This document shows positions 21,740 through 33,082 of a DNA stretch of 64,000 bases, one piece after another (the first letter of the stretch is position 1; each line of letters starts with the position of its first letter). The notes beneath the pieces are model-generated. The model saw only the letters and a program-made list of their open reading frames with translations, ran no database searches and had not been told where the DNA came from. The DNA comes from Pseudoips prasinana (lineage: Eukaryota > Arthropoda > Insecta > Lepidoptera > Nolidae), in the NCBI GenBank assembly GCA_951640165.1, contig OX621234.1:8437001-8501000 (forward strand). Direction: 5' to 3'. Both the position numbers and the translations under genes were made by a program.

Positions 21740-22467
21740 CAAAAATAGCCTTGTATAAATTAATTTCGCGAGACTCGGAACAGCGCAATTTTGGTTGAAA
21801 TTCTGTATTCAGATAAGGTTTTTCTTTATAAGTTGACTTATGCAAGTTGTAATAGAAGTCGTGGACGTAAGTTAAGGAGCTTAATTAGTTTATGTAAGTG
21901 AAAACCGTGTGTCACAACATGCCAAAAATACACAATAAAATATTAATTCTCTATACCATAGTAACGATCAGGTGAAGCATTTTATCGGGGTGGTATTTTC
22001 ACAAACGATTTATTTAATTAGATCAGTTTCATGGAACAAAATGCCCTTTAAGTTACGACCATTATTTATGTTACACATTGTTTTTTGGTATTTCTTATAA
22101 AATTCAAAACTTAACGAAAAACCTTGTGCAAACCAGTGAAATCAGGTACTTCAGGCTAGCTTTAATTCGCGTAAATCTTGTAAATACTAACGTATCTATG
22201 AAATGCCCCGTCTGATCTTCAATCGGACGATTTGCACAAAATGTCCCTGAGAACCATCCTTCACATGCAGGTTCAAAGTCCAAGAGGGAAGCCGCGTAGC
22301 GCGGGCTACTTACTTCGTTAAACTTATATCTACTAGCTAGCTACTATCTATAGTCTTACCCGGTCGCCTCTTCAGTCCAGTGATACAATCAAAACCTCCT
22401 ATTCGAATATAAATATCATGGTAAAAAAAACCTTAATACTAATGATTAAAGTACTCTTTTGTAAATT
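21740..22467. other. No gene recognised
   Basis: AT-rich, with a small GC-richer patch at 22205-22310 (GAGGGAAGCCGCGTAGCGCG). Confidence 0.45.
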
Positions 22468-22585
22468 GGGCACCGGAGCAGCATACCCGTGTTCGCGAGG
22501 CTCCGCAACAGGCACCAAGAGAAGTCCACGGCAAGTTAGGTTTTGTCGTTGTGAGTCCGACATACCCACCCGCAGACACCTTTTA
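22468..22585 (+). repeat. Dispersed repeat T, plus copy
   Basis: GGGCACCGGAGCAGCATACC, then GCAAGTTAGGTTTTGTCG, then CCCACCCGCAGACACC, corresponds to the inverted copy at 45284-45390. Class unknown. Confidence 0.6.
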
Positions 22586-23292
22586 CGGGTAGCATACTTA
22601 CGCATTCCCCACTACTTAAAAAAATGTATATCAAAATAGAATTATAAACATGTATAAAATAAAAAAGAAAAAAAAACACACTTGCCGACAATTCCCCAAA
22701 AATGACAAAAGCAAATTGCGCTCCACCCATACAATTCCTGTCCAAACAGCACCCACAAGGGACCCGAACAACTCGCCCAGAACCCAACAGAGACCACCAG
22801 ATCAAAGGCACCATAAAAATCCTACTAAGTACATTATTATACCCGTGAAATGCCTGCATCTGTTGTTTTTTTTCCTATTAGACACAAATAAGCATTGATC
22901 TACCGGTCACCCCTATTTAACCACTTATCTGCTTACCTCGCGCACAAATAAACCTAAAGAACACCCTGCTAAAGTTCAATTTCCTTTGCTGTTAAATGTG
23001 TAAGTATTTCAAGCAAATTTACACCTTGAGTAGTATTATGCATAGTTCATTTTTGATTTTGTTTGGTGTAGATGTAATTTCAATGGGTCACGTCCACCCT
23101 GATTCAATTTCCACTTGCACGCTGATCTGATTATGCTTTACAATTGTGACGTTTCGTTTTTGCCTTCGGGTGGATTTGTTTAAACCGATTGTAAATCTGT
23201 TTAGAGACAACCAGCTTTTAAATAGATTGTAATTATTTTTTTCTCCGCGAGAGTATATGGTGGCGTCGTGTCATTTCGATTAGTTTTATTTA
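22586..23292. other. No gene recognised
   Basis: 22650-22900 is open on both strands (A/C-rich on plus) but shows no domain. The remainder is AT-rich. Confidence 0.4.
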
Positions 23293-23358
23293 AATGCCTG
23301 CTAACTGCATACCTGCCAGATAACTTGTTATCTGGCAGGTATGCAGTTAGCAGGCATT
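23293..23358. repeat. Perfect 66-bp palindrome, 32-bp arms
   Basis: AATGCCTGCTAACTGCATAC and onward to GATAAC, 2-nt centre TT, then the exact reverse complement. It could be a minimal foldback MITE or an inverted duplication. Confidence 0.95.
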
Positions 23359-23373
23359 AATATAGTACTTTTT

Positions 23374-23625
23374 ACAACGCCCGCACATAGGAAATGAATA
23401 CTTTATAAACATATATAATTAACGGACAGAACGAACAGCCAGACTCAGAACAACTACTTATGGATCACACAAATAGTTGTTCTGTGCGGGAATGTTACAG
23501 ACGCCGGCACATCAAGCTTCCCCAATCTGTAAAATTTCCCCAGTTGGAAGTAAACCTAATACTTTTGTGATAAAGTTGAAAATCTATTAAAGAAATTTGA
23601 TAGATTGGGGTAACTGGGACAGTCA
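23374..23625 (-). mobile_element. SINE S1 with MITE M2 in its head
   Basis: The reversed S1 3' part (CAACGCCCGCACATAGGAAA) runs to TAGTTGTTCTGTGCGGGAAT, where M2 begins at 23498 after TA. The M2 left end (CAGACGCCGGCACATCAAGC) is intact, but its right end is cut after GGGGTAACTGGGA. A GACAGTCAA remnant (S1 end) follows. A deletion removed both the MITE right end and the SINE head. Confidence 0.75.
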
Positions 23626-23724
23626 ATTGGAAAATAAATTAAGTCAACTAGGCATAAAGTCCAATTTGAACCTATTTAAATAGCTAGCCGATAGAATGTC
23701 AAAGAGGTCAGGTACAGGATATTC

Positions 23725-23905
23725 TGATTTTCATGTTCTTTCACACGGGTGTAAAACCGCCGACTTCCAGACTCCGGGTTGATACTAAGAAGTTTTCTGT
23801 AAAGAAAAATACTAAAACTAATTTTTTGTGCAACTCGGGATTTGAACCCAGGGCCTCATTATCTGAACACGATACCGCTGGAGCAACGCGGCAGTTATAC
23901 TACTA
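23725..23905 (-). mobile_element. SINE S4, partial
   Basis: TCCAGACTCCGGGTTGATAC and the reversed head ACTCGGGATTTGAACCCAGG...GCTGGAGCAACGCGGCAGT match the S4 copies at 24362 and 29088. Confidence 0.75.
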
Positions 23906-24361
23906 TTTAAGTCCATTTACTAATCTCAACAAATATATAGGGTGGCCAAGGAGTTGACGTTCTAACGCAAAATTTTGATACTTTATGATTAGGAGTTTCC
24001 GAATCACCCCCATGTTTGTTCTACGATTTTTTTATTACTTTTTTCGTAAACTTTCTCTAACATCAGTTTTTGATTTTTTTCTTGTCCTATTCAACATTTC
24101 TGGTTCAGTTTTTTTGTGATAACTAATAAGCATAGTTTAACCTAACATCCTAAAAATATGGTTTAATATCTAATCATTGCAGAACTGACTTATAATTTAT
24201 TCGAAAGTTCAAAATTAGGTTTTGAGCACAGGACTCATGCATTTTCAAAGTATCAAAAATAATATATAAATGGGCAGATTATGGTTTATGATTCGAATAC
24301 TCATCAAAGAGTATCAAAATTTTGCGTTTGAACGTCAATTCCTCGGCCACTAATAATAATA

Positions 24362-24682
24362 ATAATGCTTAGCCATCTGTGCGGGACATGTGCACAAGTG
24401 TGCGCGCAAACACAAGAGCACTTTCTATTCCATCACTCTCATGACCCGATGGAACGCATCGTGATACGACCAGAAAGAGGTCAGGCACAGACCCGACGGC
24501 TTTACGTGCTCTCCGAGGTACGGCGTATAATACAGTCAACTTTCAGACTCCGGGCTGAAGCTAAGAAATATATTTTTTTTACTTAAAAGTCCCAAAATCA
24601 CTTTTGGACCAACCCGGGATTTGAACCCAGGACCTCGTTCTCTGCGGGTGAACACGTAACCGCTAGACCAACGAGGCAGTCG
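24362..24682 (-). mobile_element. SINE S4
   Basis: On the minus strand the head reads TGCCTCGTTGGTCTAGCGGT (box A) and GGGTTCAAATCCCGGG (box B), about 70 nt and tRNA-shaped. The body holds the complement of TTCCATCACTCTCATGACCC and TTACGTGCTCTCCGAGG. The 3' end is (ATT)n (24350-24366, seen reversed). The tRNA-like head belongs to the SINE and is not a functional tRNA gene. Confidence 0.88.
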
Positions 24683-24900
24683 TTACCAATTGTAAGGCAT
24701 TCTTTATTTAAAAATAGACACGTCACGATAAACGACGTCTGTGACGTCACACATGAGAGTTGATTCAGAAAACGTGGAAATCGCATTAGGTGCAAACGCG
24801 GTAATAATTTATGAAACAATTTATCTTTTCCACGCGGATTCGTTCTTCACTCGCGTAACAAGGTAAATAGTCCACCGGAGGGGAAGAAGAATAATATTAC

Positions 24901-25086
24901 TGCACGTGTGGCGCAGCGGCTAATACAGTCGCCTCGCCGCTTCGAGTCCCGCGCCGGACAACTATTTGTGTGACCCATAAATAGTTGTTCTGACGCTGGA
25001 TGTAATTTGTGCCCGTCTATTATATGTTTGTAAAGTACCCCGCGACACAGGGATTACATTTCCTAGTGCGGGCATTGTAAAAAAAA
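24901..25086 (+). mobile_element. SINE S1, best-preserved copy
   Basis: Head TGCACGTGTGGCGCAGCGGC, box-B-like CTTCGAGTCCCGCGC, then the palindromic ACAACTATTTGTGTGACCC...AAATAGTTGT block, GTCTATTATATGTTTGTAAA and TAGTGCGGGCATTG + A-run. Repeat R begins right at the A-run (25087). Confidence 0.9.
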
Positions 25087-25367
25087 CCGACCAAGTGCGA
25101 GTCGGACTCGCGCACGAAGGGTTCCGTACCATTATCTATAAAAACGATATAAAAATACCCTTAAATAATTATTTTATTTTGTGTTTTAGTATTTTTTGTT
25201 ATAGAAATACATCTTCTGTGAAAATTTCAACTGTTTCACCAGGCTGTATCTCATGAAACGTGATAGACGTTTCATGAGATACAGCCTGGTGACAGACGGA
25301 CAGACAGACAGCGAAGTCTTAGTAATAGGGTCCCGTTTTACCTTTTGGGTAGGGAACCCTAAAAAAA
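25087..25367 (+). mobile_element. Repeat R, short variant
   Basis: CCGACCAAGTGCGAGTCGGA at the start; GACAGACGGACAGACAGACA, then GGTCCCGTTTTACCTTTTGG and AGGGAACCCTAAAAAAA at the end. The interior differs from 57509/61493 and contains a 26-bp-arm palindrome (25236-25292). Confidence 0.85.
25236..25292. repeat. Perfect inverted repeat, 26-bp arms
   Basis: TCACCAGGCTGTATCTCATG + AAACGT, 5-nt loop GATAG, then the exact complement. The right arm is normal R sequence leading into GACAGACGG. Confidence 0.95.
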
Positions 25368-25548
25368 GAAATATTCAGCGATAGTGGACAGTTTACGCAC
25401 CCAGGAAACTCAAGTTTTAGATTAGATAGAAGAAACTGATGTTAGTTAGTAGTTTTCATTCTGTTGGTGAGTTTTCATGTAATTGTATCTTAATAAACTG
25501 AGTTACCGAGATAATAATATAAATTTTACTTAACTTTTTAATAGGATT

Positions 25549-25727
25549 TTTTTGCTATAGCGGCAACAGGAATACATCATCTGTGAAAATTTTCAACTGT
25601 CTAACTAACACGATTCTCAGATCCATTATATTATTCATTATTCACGATTTTCAGATTGGTGACAGACGGTCAGACAGACAGCGGGGTCTTAGCAATAGAG
25701 TCCAGTTTTACCCACGGAACTCTAAAA
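25549..25727 (+). mobile_element. Repeat R, partial copy
   Basis: CATCTGTGAAAATTTTCAAC, TTGGTGACAGACGGTCAGAC and CCACGGAACTCTAAAAAA match the 3' half of 25087-25367. The 5' CCGGCC end is missing. Confidence 0.75.
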
Positions 25728-25739
25728 AAGATCATGGAA

Positions 25740-26222
25740 TCTGACCGCAGCGCCACCTACCACGACCAATTTTTTTTATCAGGACTAGTCCCTCCCTCTT
25801 ACCCACCACTGCAACTCCTGTAAGCCAGGATCAACAGTGGCACACAACGAAATGACACTGAGCGGTGAAGCTCAGGCATATCCCGGGGAATCGCTTTAAC
25901 TGTCTTGGATCCAGCAACGAATTAAATCAGTAAGAGAAAAAAGGAGGAGATAGAAAATGAATAGTTCCACTTCCCTCCAGAGCAAAGCGGGAGACAGAAT
26001 GATGTAAAGAGGCTATAGCCTCATAAAATGAGAGAATTGCAAGTAGAGAAGCCAGCTGCAAAAGCACCGAGGATCAATTTAAGGGTCCTAAGTGAGCTGT
26101 TATTTGATTCCAATAGTAGGTATGGCAAAGGTGTTAAACGCACGGAAGTTGTTCCTTGTTGCTACAAGAGCCGTATAATAAACTACTCCAGATATTGGTT
26201 GCAAGCTGTTTAACACCGCGAC
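25740..26222 (+). repeat. Dispersed repeat, contiguous copy of 13850-14465
   Basis: TAGTTCCACTTCCCTCCAGA, AGCCAGCTGCAAAAGC, TTGATTCCAATAGTAGG, GGAAGTTGTTCCTTGTTGC and ATATTGGTTGCAAGCTGTTT run without interruption. The preceding GC-richer block (25740-25925) may be the same element. No coding motif is recognised in the 61-codon open frame. Confidence 0.6.
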
Positions 26223-26323
26223 CTATTGTGAAACTAATTGATCGAAGGACCCCCTCAAATCTCACATCACACATCATCAGCCTGATATCGTCCACAGCTG
26301 GACATAGACCTCCCCCAGAGTTT

Positions 26324-26385
26324 TTTTTTTAATTCTGTTTTACGGCTCTGGCTTCTTCGGCCTTATGAGCCTTCCGTAAAACTGA
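26324..26385 (-). repeat. Retroposon P, 3' end only
   Basis: T-run, then AATTCTGTTTTACGGCTCTG and GGCTTCTTCGGCCTTATGAG, the reversed 3' end of P. Confidence 0.75.
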
Positions 26386-26720
26386 CTGACTGAACTGGCC
26401 AAGTCAAATCTAATGAATCTTAAGAACTCACATTTTTTTAATAACAGCAAGTGTTCTAGGTATCCAATAAAGCAAAGAAATAGACTAATAATTGTTCATA
26501 ATGTTATTTTTTTCCTATAAATACATATTTAGATTTTGCATAGAACTTGGCACTTATTTAGATCTCCTTTCTTTTTGCGGCGAAGTCCTCTTCCTTTTTA
26601 CATAAAATTTATGTTTATGGTGGGATATATTTTAGTAGATCATGTTAAAATAATAAAAGTAGTTTAATAGTAGCGTAGCACACTTCCTGTGCTTAAATAG
26701 TAAAAAGTAGGTGCAATTAA

Positions 26721-26899
<179 letters not shown>

Positions 26900-27869
26900 T
26901 AAATAAATAAATAACGATGAGGTATCCGTGTAACTAAAACTCTAGTTATAATTTTTTTTAGTTTTTCCGTCTGATTCTACCGGTTAAGGGTAGAAGTTTG
27001 TTATGAATAAAATTTGCCTTGCTTATTTTCATAATGTTCTAACGATTAAAAATATGCCTAATGGATGCATATGTTCCGAAATGTATACCATATTTCACCA
27101 CAACAAAATTGCCATTACGAAAAGCTGCTACGCTCTTCTCACTTGGAGATAAGGTTTAAATTTGAATGCATTTGATATTTCAATATTTGTTAAGACGCAT
27201 GGTAGTGATCCCCCATCATAATATTTCGATGTTTTGTTATGATTATTTCTAGAGGTTTTGATACGTGGAGGGTTGTTCATTCAAGTACTGACTTATTGTT
27301 TAGTGTGATGTTTATTATGTGCATCGTTGATTTCATAGCTTTAAGCATCATTTGACTTATTTTTGTCAAATAATATTGGTAGCCCTGTATTTTCCACGAA
27401 AATCTGATTTAAACGTTGTTACATCTCTTTATATTCTATATTATATGAAAAAGGATAGATATTTATCGTTATTTACATAAAAGTAGACAAATCCTTAAAT
27501 GATACTAAAGAACGATTTAACTAATCGCTAAGTGGCAATATATATTCACATTAGCAGTGTATCTTAATAAATCATTAAGAGGTTATCCAGTGCCGACCAT
27601 TTTGCAAGATTTAATAATTATATTCAATTAATTCACAAAAATATTTAAAAAAAGTTAATGTTATAATAAACAAAATTAATTTAAATATTTTTGTGAATTA
27701 TTTTAAAACCAACAAATAGAACGACAGTCGTTGATATTTTTGTTTTAGTTTTTGCAGTTTACATTTGATTAAAATATTATAATCTACTTTCCGCATCAAA
27801 AAAAAAACAAAGTATCAACGAATGACGTCATATCTAAGTGAACATACAATGACGTTTAGTGATTTGTCA
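26900..27869. other. No gene recognised
   Basis: AT-rich. It contains an imperfect inverted pair ATTCACAAAAATATTTAA / TTAAATATTTTTGTGAAT (about 27630-27700). Confidence 0.5.
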
Positions 27870-27880
27870 TCGTGTCAACT

Positions 27881-28118
27881 TTTTTTTTTAAATTCAGTTT
27901 TACGGCTTTGGCTTCTTCGGGCTTATGAGCCTTCCGTAAAATATATTTTTATTTCATTTATTTTCGTCATGTCAAGTAAAGTCCGTCACAGTTAAGTCAT
28001 ACGTAGTCCTTGTCGTACCCCAGTAAAGCAGTGGAGACATTACTAGAGGCTTATATGGAGTTTTAGATTCAACACAGAAAATCGCAATTCACGGCAATAT
28101 GGTACTTTCCTCCACTTG
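27881..28118 (-). mobile_element. Retroposon P with 11-bp target duplication
   Basis: Flanked by TCGTGTCAACT on both sides (27870-27880 and 28119-28129). The T-run at the left is the reversed poly-A tail. 238 bp, matching 699-927 throughout. The duplication and tail show target-primed retrotransposition. Confidence 0.9.
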
Positions 28119-28371
28119 TCGTGTCAACTCGCATTTAAGTGTTGCCAGTTGATATTTTCATATATGTTGGGCTAAATTACGACATTAAACTCCACTTAAC
28201 ATTAAAACAATACATAGCAGGATATCTTATTATTTATTTACACACGTATAACGTTATGTCTAACTCCGGAGGCTTTAAAAAGCAATGCTTTTACACAATT
28301 TTGGGTAAATAAATACCTTTATATTAACGAATTTGTATTTTTCCATGGTATACAACATTGTAATTTGTTTA

Positions 28372-28630
28372 CTGCATCGTTGGTCTGGGAGTAGCGTGTT
28401 CAACTGCAGATAATGAAGTACTAGGTTCCAAACCCGGGTCGGGCGGAATAAGTGATTTTGGGAGGTTTCTGTTAAAAACTCAGTATAATCAGAGTTGGTC
28501 CTATTAAAGCCTTGTGTCTCGGAGAGTATGTAAGCTCTTTCCGGTAGTGTCGCTAGTCGTCCCATCGGATCATAACAGTGACGGAATAGAAAGTGCCCCT
28601 AGTTTGCGCACACACTTGTACAGATAATGA
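28372..28630 (+). mobile_element. SINE S4, plus copy
   Basis: Head CTGCATCGTTGGTCTGGGAG...GGTTCCAAACCCGGGTCGGG; body CTCGGAGAGTATGTAAGC and GCACACACTTGTACAGAT. It is oriented opposite to the other S4 copies. Confidence 0.8.
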
Positions 28631-29087
28631 TCTCTTATAGAGGAGGACATTATGGTTATTTATAATGTGGTTTTGAAAAGTTCTCTGATTCCCTATTGTA
28701 GTGTATTGTCAATTGATTAATCTTTAGCTTTCTTTGTATATTGTTACTGCATTAGTTTGGTACATTGGTAGTTAAGATAATTAAGATAGCATATAACAAT
28801 TGCATACTTATATAAATTATTTTTAATATTATTTAAGTTAGAATTCACTGTCACATGTATGTAATGACCTGTGTATATTTGGGGTACAAACCATGCAAAA
28901 CAAATACTCTACAGCAAGATTTACATGAAAAGTAAACAATTGTATAAAATATAAAACAGTAGATGGTGTTATCGCTAACTGCGATCTCTTCCAGATGGAC
29001 AAGATCAGCAAGAAAAATAAAAAAACGAGTAATAGGGGTGGAACAAGTTACGATAGCAATACTATATATAATTATACATAAAAAAAA
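28631..29087. other. No gene recognised
   Basis: AT-rich; no supported element. Confidence 0.5.
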
Positions 29088-29446
29088 TGTCCTCCTAGCC
29101 GAATTTCAACCACGGCGGCTAGCCTCAATAGAGATTAGCCATCTGCGCGGAACATATCATAGTGCACAAGTGTGTGTGCAAACACAGGAGCACTTTCTAT
29201 TCCATCACTCTCATGATCCGATAGGGCGCCTAGCGAACGGAAGGAGGTCAGGTAAAGGACCGATGGATTTACGTGCTCTCCGAGGCACGGGGGTATAATA
29301 CCGCCAACTCTCAGACTTAGGGCTGATTCTGAGATTTTTTCTTTTTGCAGAAAAGTCCCAAAATTACTTTTGGCCCGACCCGGGATTTGAACCCAATACC
29401 TCGTTCTCTGCGGGTGAACACGCTACCGCTAGACCAACGAAACCAT
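29088..29446 (-). mobile_element. SINE S4, near full length
   Basis: Reversed 3' end TGTCCTCCTAGCCGAATTTC, body GTGCACAAGTGTGTGTGC and TTTACGTGCTCTCCGAGG, and reversed head CCCGGGATTTGAACCCAATA...ACCGCTAGACCAACGA. About 360 bp, the same size as 32727-33082. Confidence 0.88.
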
Positions 29447-29584
29447 AGATAATTATACTAGGTAGTCTAGTAGGTAAAGAGAAAAGTGTGAAATATAATC
29501 ATACGTATTATATGTAGTACATTAACTAGGTCCGCCTCGAGTGGAAACTTAAAATGACTATACTAAAAAACGCCAAGTTTCACC

Positions 29585-29870
29585 TTTTTTTTTTTTTTTT
29601 TTTGACTTGACGCTACTGTTAGTCTAGGAGGCTTTCACTGCTTCACCGGACTATAGAGGCGAGCAGAGGGCTCAAGCCGTCTAGCAATTAAGTAACCCGC
29701 GCCGGAGGGCACCCCCTGTGGGGTTCGAACCTCGACTCTGGGCGATTACTGGCGGAGAGAGGGCAGAGATCATCATTTTAGGGAGTTTTGTGCAACTTTC
29801 GCTCTACGTTAATGACATGACGCGGCTCCCGTCCGCGTTGAGGGGGCTTTTTATCGATACGATATCAAGT
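29585..29870 (-). mobile_element. tRNA-like SINE with poly-A tail
   Basis: A 19-nt T-run (29585-29603) is the reversed tail. Further right is a reversed box-B-like GGGGTTCGAACCTCGAC and a GC-rich body (CGCGCCGGAGGGCACCCCCT). The CTTTCACTGCTTCACCGGAC motif is shared with 13119. Boundaries on the right are approximate. Confidence 0.6.
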
Positions 29871-30003
29871 TTCATCGAGTAAATAAACTATATGGAGTCG
29901 TGGTAGAGGTACTGTAGTCTAACAGATAGATGCCCTCTGTAACACGGAGACGTTTATACGTTTTGCCATCCCCATCCTATAGACTAACCGCGAGTCTTGT
30001 TAC

Positions 30004-30268
30004 TTGACTGGCCTGTTGGCGTGGTTGGCAAATGCTTGCTTTTCATGCTGGAGGTCGAGGGTTCGATTCCCACCCAGGACAGATATTTGTGTGCATGAAC
30101 ATATCTGTTTGTCTTGAGTCTGGATGTAATTACCTATATAAGTATATATTTCTAAAAAAAGTAGTATATGTAGTATATCAGTTATCTGATTTCCATAGTT
30201 CAAGCTCTGCTTAGTTTGGAATTAGATGGCCGTGTGTAAATAATGTCCCACGATATTATTATTATTAC
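30004..30268 (+). mobile_element. SINE S2, uninterrupted reference copy
   Basis: TTGACTGGCCTGTTGGCGTG starts the head and GGTTCGATTCCCACCCAGGA is box B. The body has TGTTTGTCTTGAGTCTGGAT, AATTACCTATATAAGTATAT and GGCCGTGTGTAAATAATGTC, ending in CCACGATATTATTATTATTA. At 265 bp it is the empty-site reference for the Helitron insertion at 35123. Confidence 0.92.
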
Positions 30269-30664
30269 TTAACTATGCCGTATATATATGCCGCTTTAAG
30301 AATAACAGCACTTTTGTAGTTAAAACAGTGAATCTGCTACATTCCACAACTGACACACATCAAGATTTTCCCTCGTGAAGTTCGCAAAATGGCCGACGAC
30401 CGAGACGAATAGGGTACATTACACTGACTCGAGGTTGTATTAAAACAATCGTGCGGCTAACTAACTCATTATTGTACGTAACGAGGCAATTTCACTTAAT
30501 ATATACCGTCAGAAGGGAAGTACGATGCGATGGGATGCAACCTTTTTGTGTCGTAGGGTTGTGTTCTTTAATAATGACTTTTGTGTTGCAATTATATGGT
30601 TGTACACTATTACTGTGTGTCCTCCAATTTGGTTGTTCAAAATTTTAAATAAATAATATCTAGT
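30269..30664. other. No feature recognised
   Basis: Unique-looking sequence. A 65-codon open frame (30451-30648) has a hydrophobic Cys/Leu-rich end but no recognisable family. Confidence 0.4.
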
Positions 30665-30906
30665 ATAATATCTAGGGACAATGCACACAGATCATCCTAG
30701 CCCCAAACTAAGCAAAGCTTGTACTATGGGTACCAGGCGACGATATACATACTTATATAGATAGATAAATAATTAAATACATAGAAAACATCCATGACTC
30801 AGAAACAAATATTCGTGCTCATCACACAAATATTTGCACTTACCGGGATTCAAACCCAGGACCACCAGCTTCGTAGGCAGGAGCACTACCAACTAGGCTA
30901 CGGTAA
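30665..30906 (-). mobile_element. SINE S3
   Basis: Reversed 3' end ATATCTAGGGACAATGCACA, body CAAACTAAGCAAAGCTTGTA (shared with S2), reversed head GGGATTCAAACCCAGGACCA...CTACCAACTAGGCTACGG. Nearly identical to 44267-44518. Confidence 0.9.
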
Positions 30907-31705
30907 AATAGAAGTGTCGATAATTTTTTTGTAAAGTAATAACGTTTTTTTCGGATTTAATCCGAAGAAATCACACTTCTACGCCGTAGCACGTCCGATA
31001 TGTAGCTCTGGAAAGAAGGTACCAAAATACCAGAAAACTGCACTTCTAAGCCGTAGCACGTCGAGTGAGAAACTCTAGAAATAAAAGTTAGTAAATCCGC
31101 AGCGGATAAATTATAATGTCTAAGCAATTTTATTTTCTGGCATAATCACCATCAATCCTAAGGCAGTACCTATCAACCTAGTAACAATTTCTAGTATTTA
31201 TTATTCTAACTATATGAAGTAGCATTGTAGAAAACCTCGTTGAAAGTGTAGGTACTCCTAAATGAACCTGAAATTTTTGAATTGTGATTAAAACTAAGTG
31301 AAAAAAATTTAATCTAATTAAAAAAATAGTGATAAGAAATCACTATTTTTAATTAGATCAATTTTTTTTGTTTATAATACATTTGCACTTAAAATAATAA
31401 TAACTATAATAAATTCTTTAATTCTCACAAAATATTCATTACATTACCAAACTATTTAAAACTAATGGTGAATAACGTATAAATTAAAACTTATGTGGTA
31501 ATATTTACGAATTAATTGTGCCTCACAGACATTCCCTGAGTCGTGAGGCTCAGTTAGTTAGTGCTCCCTAGATATTAAACAAGAACTATTAAAAGTATTT
31601 TTTGTAAAAGTTATATAAAAAAATAAAAAATGTGTGAGTATGCGTGTGGGTATGTCTATGACAAGACTGTGCAATACGAACTGGTGTGTTCAGTGTTCTT
31701 CAGTT
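30907..31705. other. AT-rich DNA with one long imperfect hairpin
   Basis: 31301-31370 forms arms around ATAGTGAT-aag-AATCACTAT with matching TAATTAGAT/ATCTAATTA outer parts. GCACTTCTAAGCCGTAGCAC (31040s) repeats CACTTCTACGCCGTAGCACG (30972). Confidence 0.5.
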
Positions 31706-31870
31706 CATCATCATCAAATCGAATCGAATCGAAAGACGTCCACTGCTGGACAAAGGCCGGTCTGGCGCTATCCGCATCCAGCGATTTCCAGCGACCCGCA
31801 CAATATCATCGGTCCATCTTGTAGGGAGCCTGCCCACGCTGCGTCTTCCGGTTTGTGGTTCTACTGGTTC
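31706..31870 (-). repeat. RTE LINE 3' fragment
   Basis: CATCATCAAATCG..., GACGTCCACTGCTGGACAAA, CATCCAGCGATTTCCAGCGA and CATCTTGTAGGGAGCCTGCC match the reversed 3' end of RTE. Part of the tail is replaced by AATCGAATCGAATCG. Confidence 0.8.
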
Positions 31871-31959
31871 TTCAGTTCAGTTAGACAATAATTTTTAGAA
31901 TGAAACAATTTGAAAATAGTAGATAATATTTAGACCATGTTTAGACCACTTTTATTATT

Positions 31960-32248
31960 ATTGTAAAATATTAAGTACGAAAAGTGTCCAAGATAAGCAA
32001 AGCATCTGTGTAACAATGAGGAAGGCATTTTTGGTCGATCCCATTTGAGAGTCCTGTGTGAGGAGCGTGCTCTGTGTATCGCGTCCTTGTGCAATCTGAA
32101 CAGAGTCGAGGTAATGGATAGTTGCCACATACGGAGAGTGTTTTTCCATGTGTAAAAAATCAGTAGGGCAGCACAAAAGCTTTTTGTGTATAATTTTCAG
32201 GATAGTTCCCTGTACTCGTTCTGGCTGACTGATAATAAGACTGATCAA
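31960..32248 (-). pseudogene. CR1/Jockey-like LINE C-terminal fragment
   Basis: The minus strand encodes QPERVQGTILKIIHKKLLCC followed by an MEKHSPYV...SVQIAQGRD-type region. The ERVQ..ILK.I.KK pattern resembles the ISLERAQRMILKVS segment of the intact LINE at 51587-54502, located after the RT in CR1/Jockey-type ORF2 proteins. No catalytic motif remains. The family call rests on this one block. Confidence 0.5.
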
Positions 32249-32266
32249 ACTGGCGAGTAGCTCTAG

Positions 32267-32312
32267 ATTATTCTGATTAAATTACGTATATTATTCTGAT
32301 TAAATTACGTAT
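32267..32312. repeat. 23-bp perfect tandem duplication
   Basis: ATTATTCTGATTAAATTACG + TAT is present twice head to tail. Confidence 0.95.
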
Positions 32313-32726
32313 ATACATACCTAGGTGACAAGGAGTTCCAATCCGTGACATATGATTCTGGCATATAATTTTGTCTCCTTCACTCATGCGTGTCTCTTTC
32401 CTCTTTATAATGATCCATGTCCGAAGAACCGCATTTTATACATTAAGACCTTACAGAAAGTAACAAAGGATAGGATGTATATTATGCGTGTTAAAAATTT
32501 AAAAATATATTTTTCCACTTTCAACATTTCCTTATAAATTCTATCACTTAAGTTATGAACGGTGGAGATTATGTTTACTTGTGTTTGGCGATCTAGCATC
32601 TCATCAGAGCCTCTTTAAAGTGTAAAGTGTGGTTTCCAAGTGCCCTAGCCCTAGACCAATTTCTCCTGTAACATCTCCATAAATTTTCTTTTAGACATCC
32701 TATACGACTATACTAATGCTATAATA

Positions 32727-33082
32727 ATGTCCTCGTGGTTGATTTCGGCCACAGCGGCCAGTCTCAATGCACATAGCCATCGGCGCTGGTCATATTATAG
32801 TGCACAAGTGTGTGCGCAAACTCAGGGGCACATTCTATTCCATCACTCTCATGATCCATTGGGAAGACTACACGACCGCAAGGAGGTCAGGTACAGAAAC
32901 CGACGGATTTACGTGCTCTCCGAGGCACGGGGGTGGGATACCGCCAACTCTCACACGTCAGGCTGAAATTGAGAATTTTGTTAACAGAAAATTTCCAAAA
33001 TCAATTTTTTTAGCCCGACCCGGGATTGGAACCCAGGATTATCTGCGGTTGAACACGCTAGCGCTAGACCAACGAGGCAACC
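32727..33082 (-). mobile_element. SINE S4, near full length
   Basis: Reversed 3' part TGTCCTCGTGGTTGATTTCG, body GTGCACAAGTGTGTGCGC and CTCTCCGAGGCACGGGGGTG, reversed head CCCGGGATTGGAACCCAGGA...CGCTAGACCAACGAGGCA. Confidence 0.88.

Noticed and set aside
22650..22900. Open frames on both strands (82 and 107 codons)
   Set aside because: No recognisable domain; open mainly because of A/C-rich composition.
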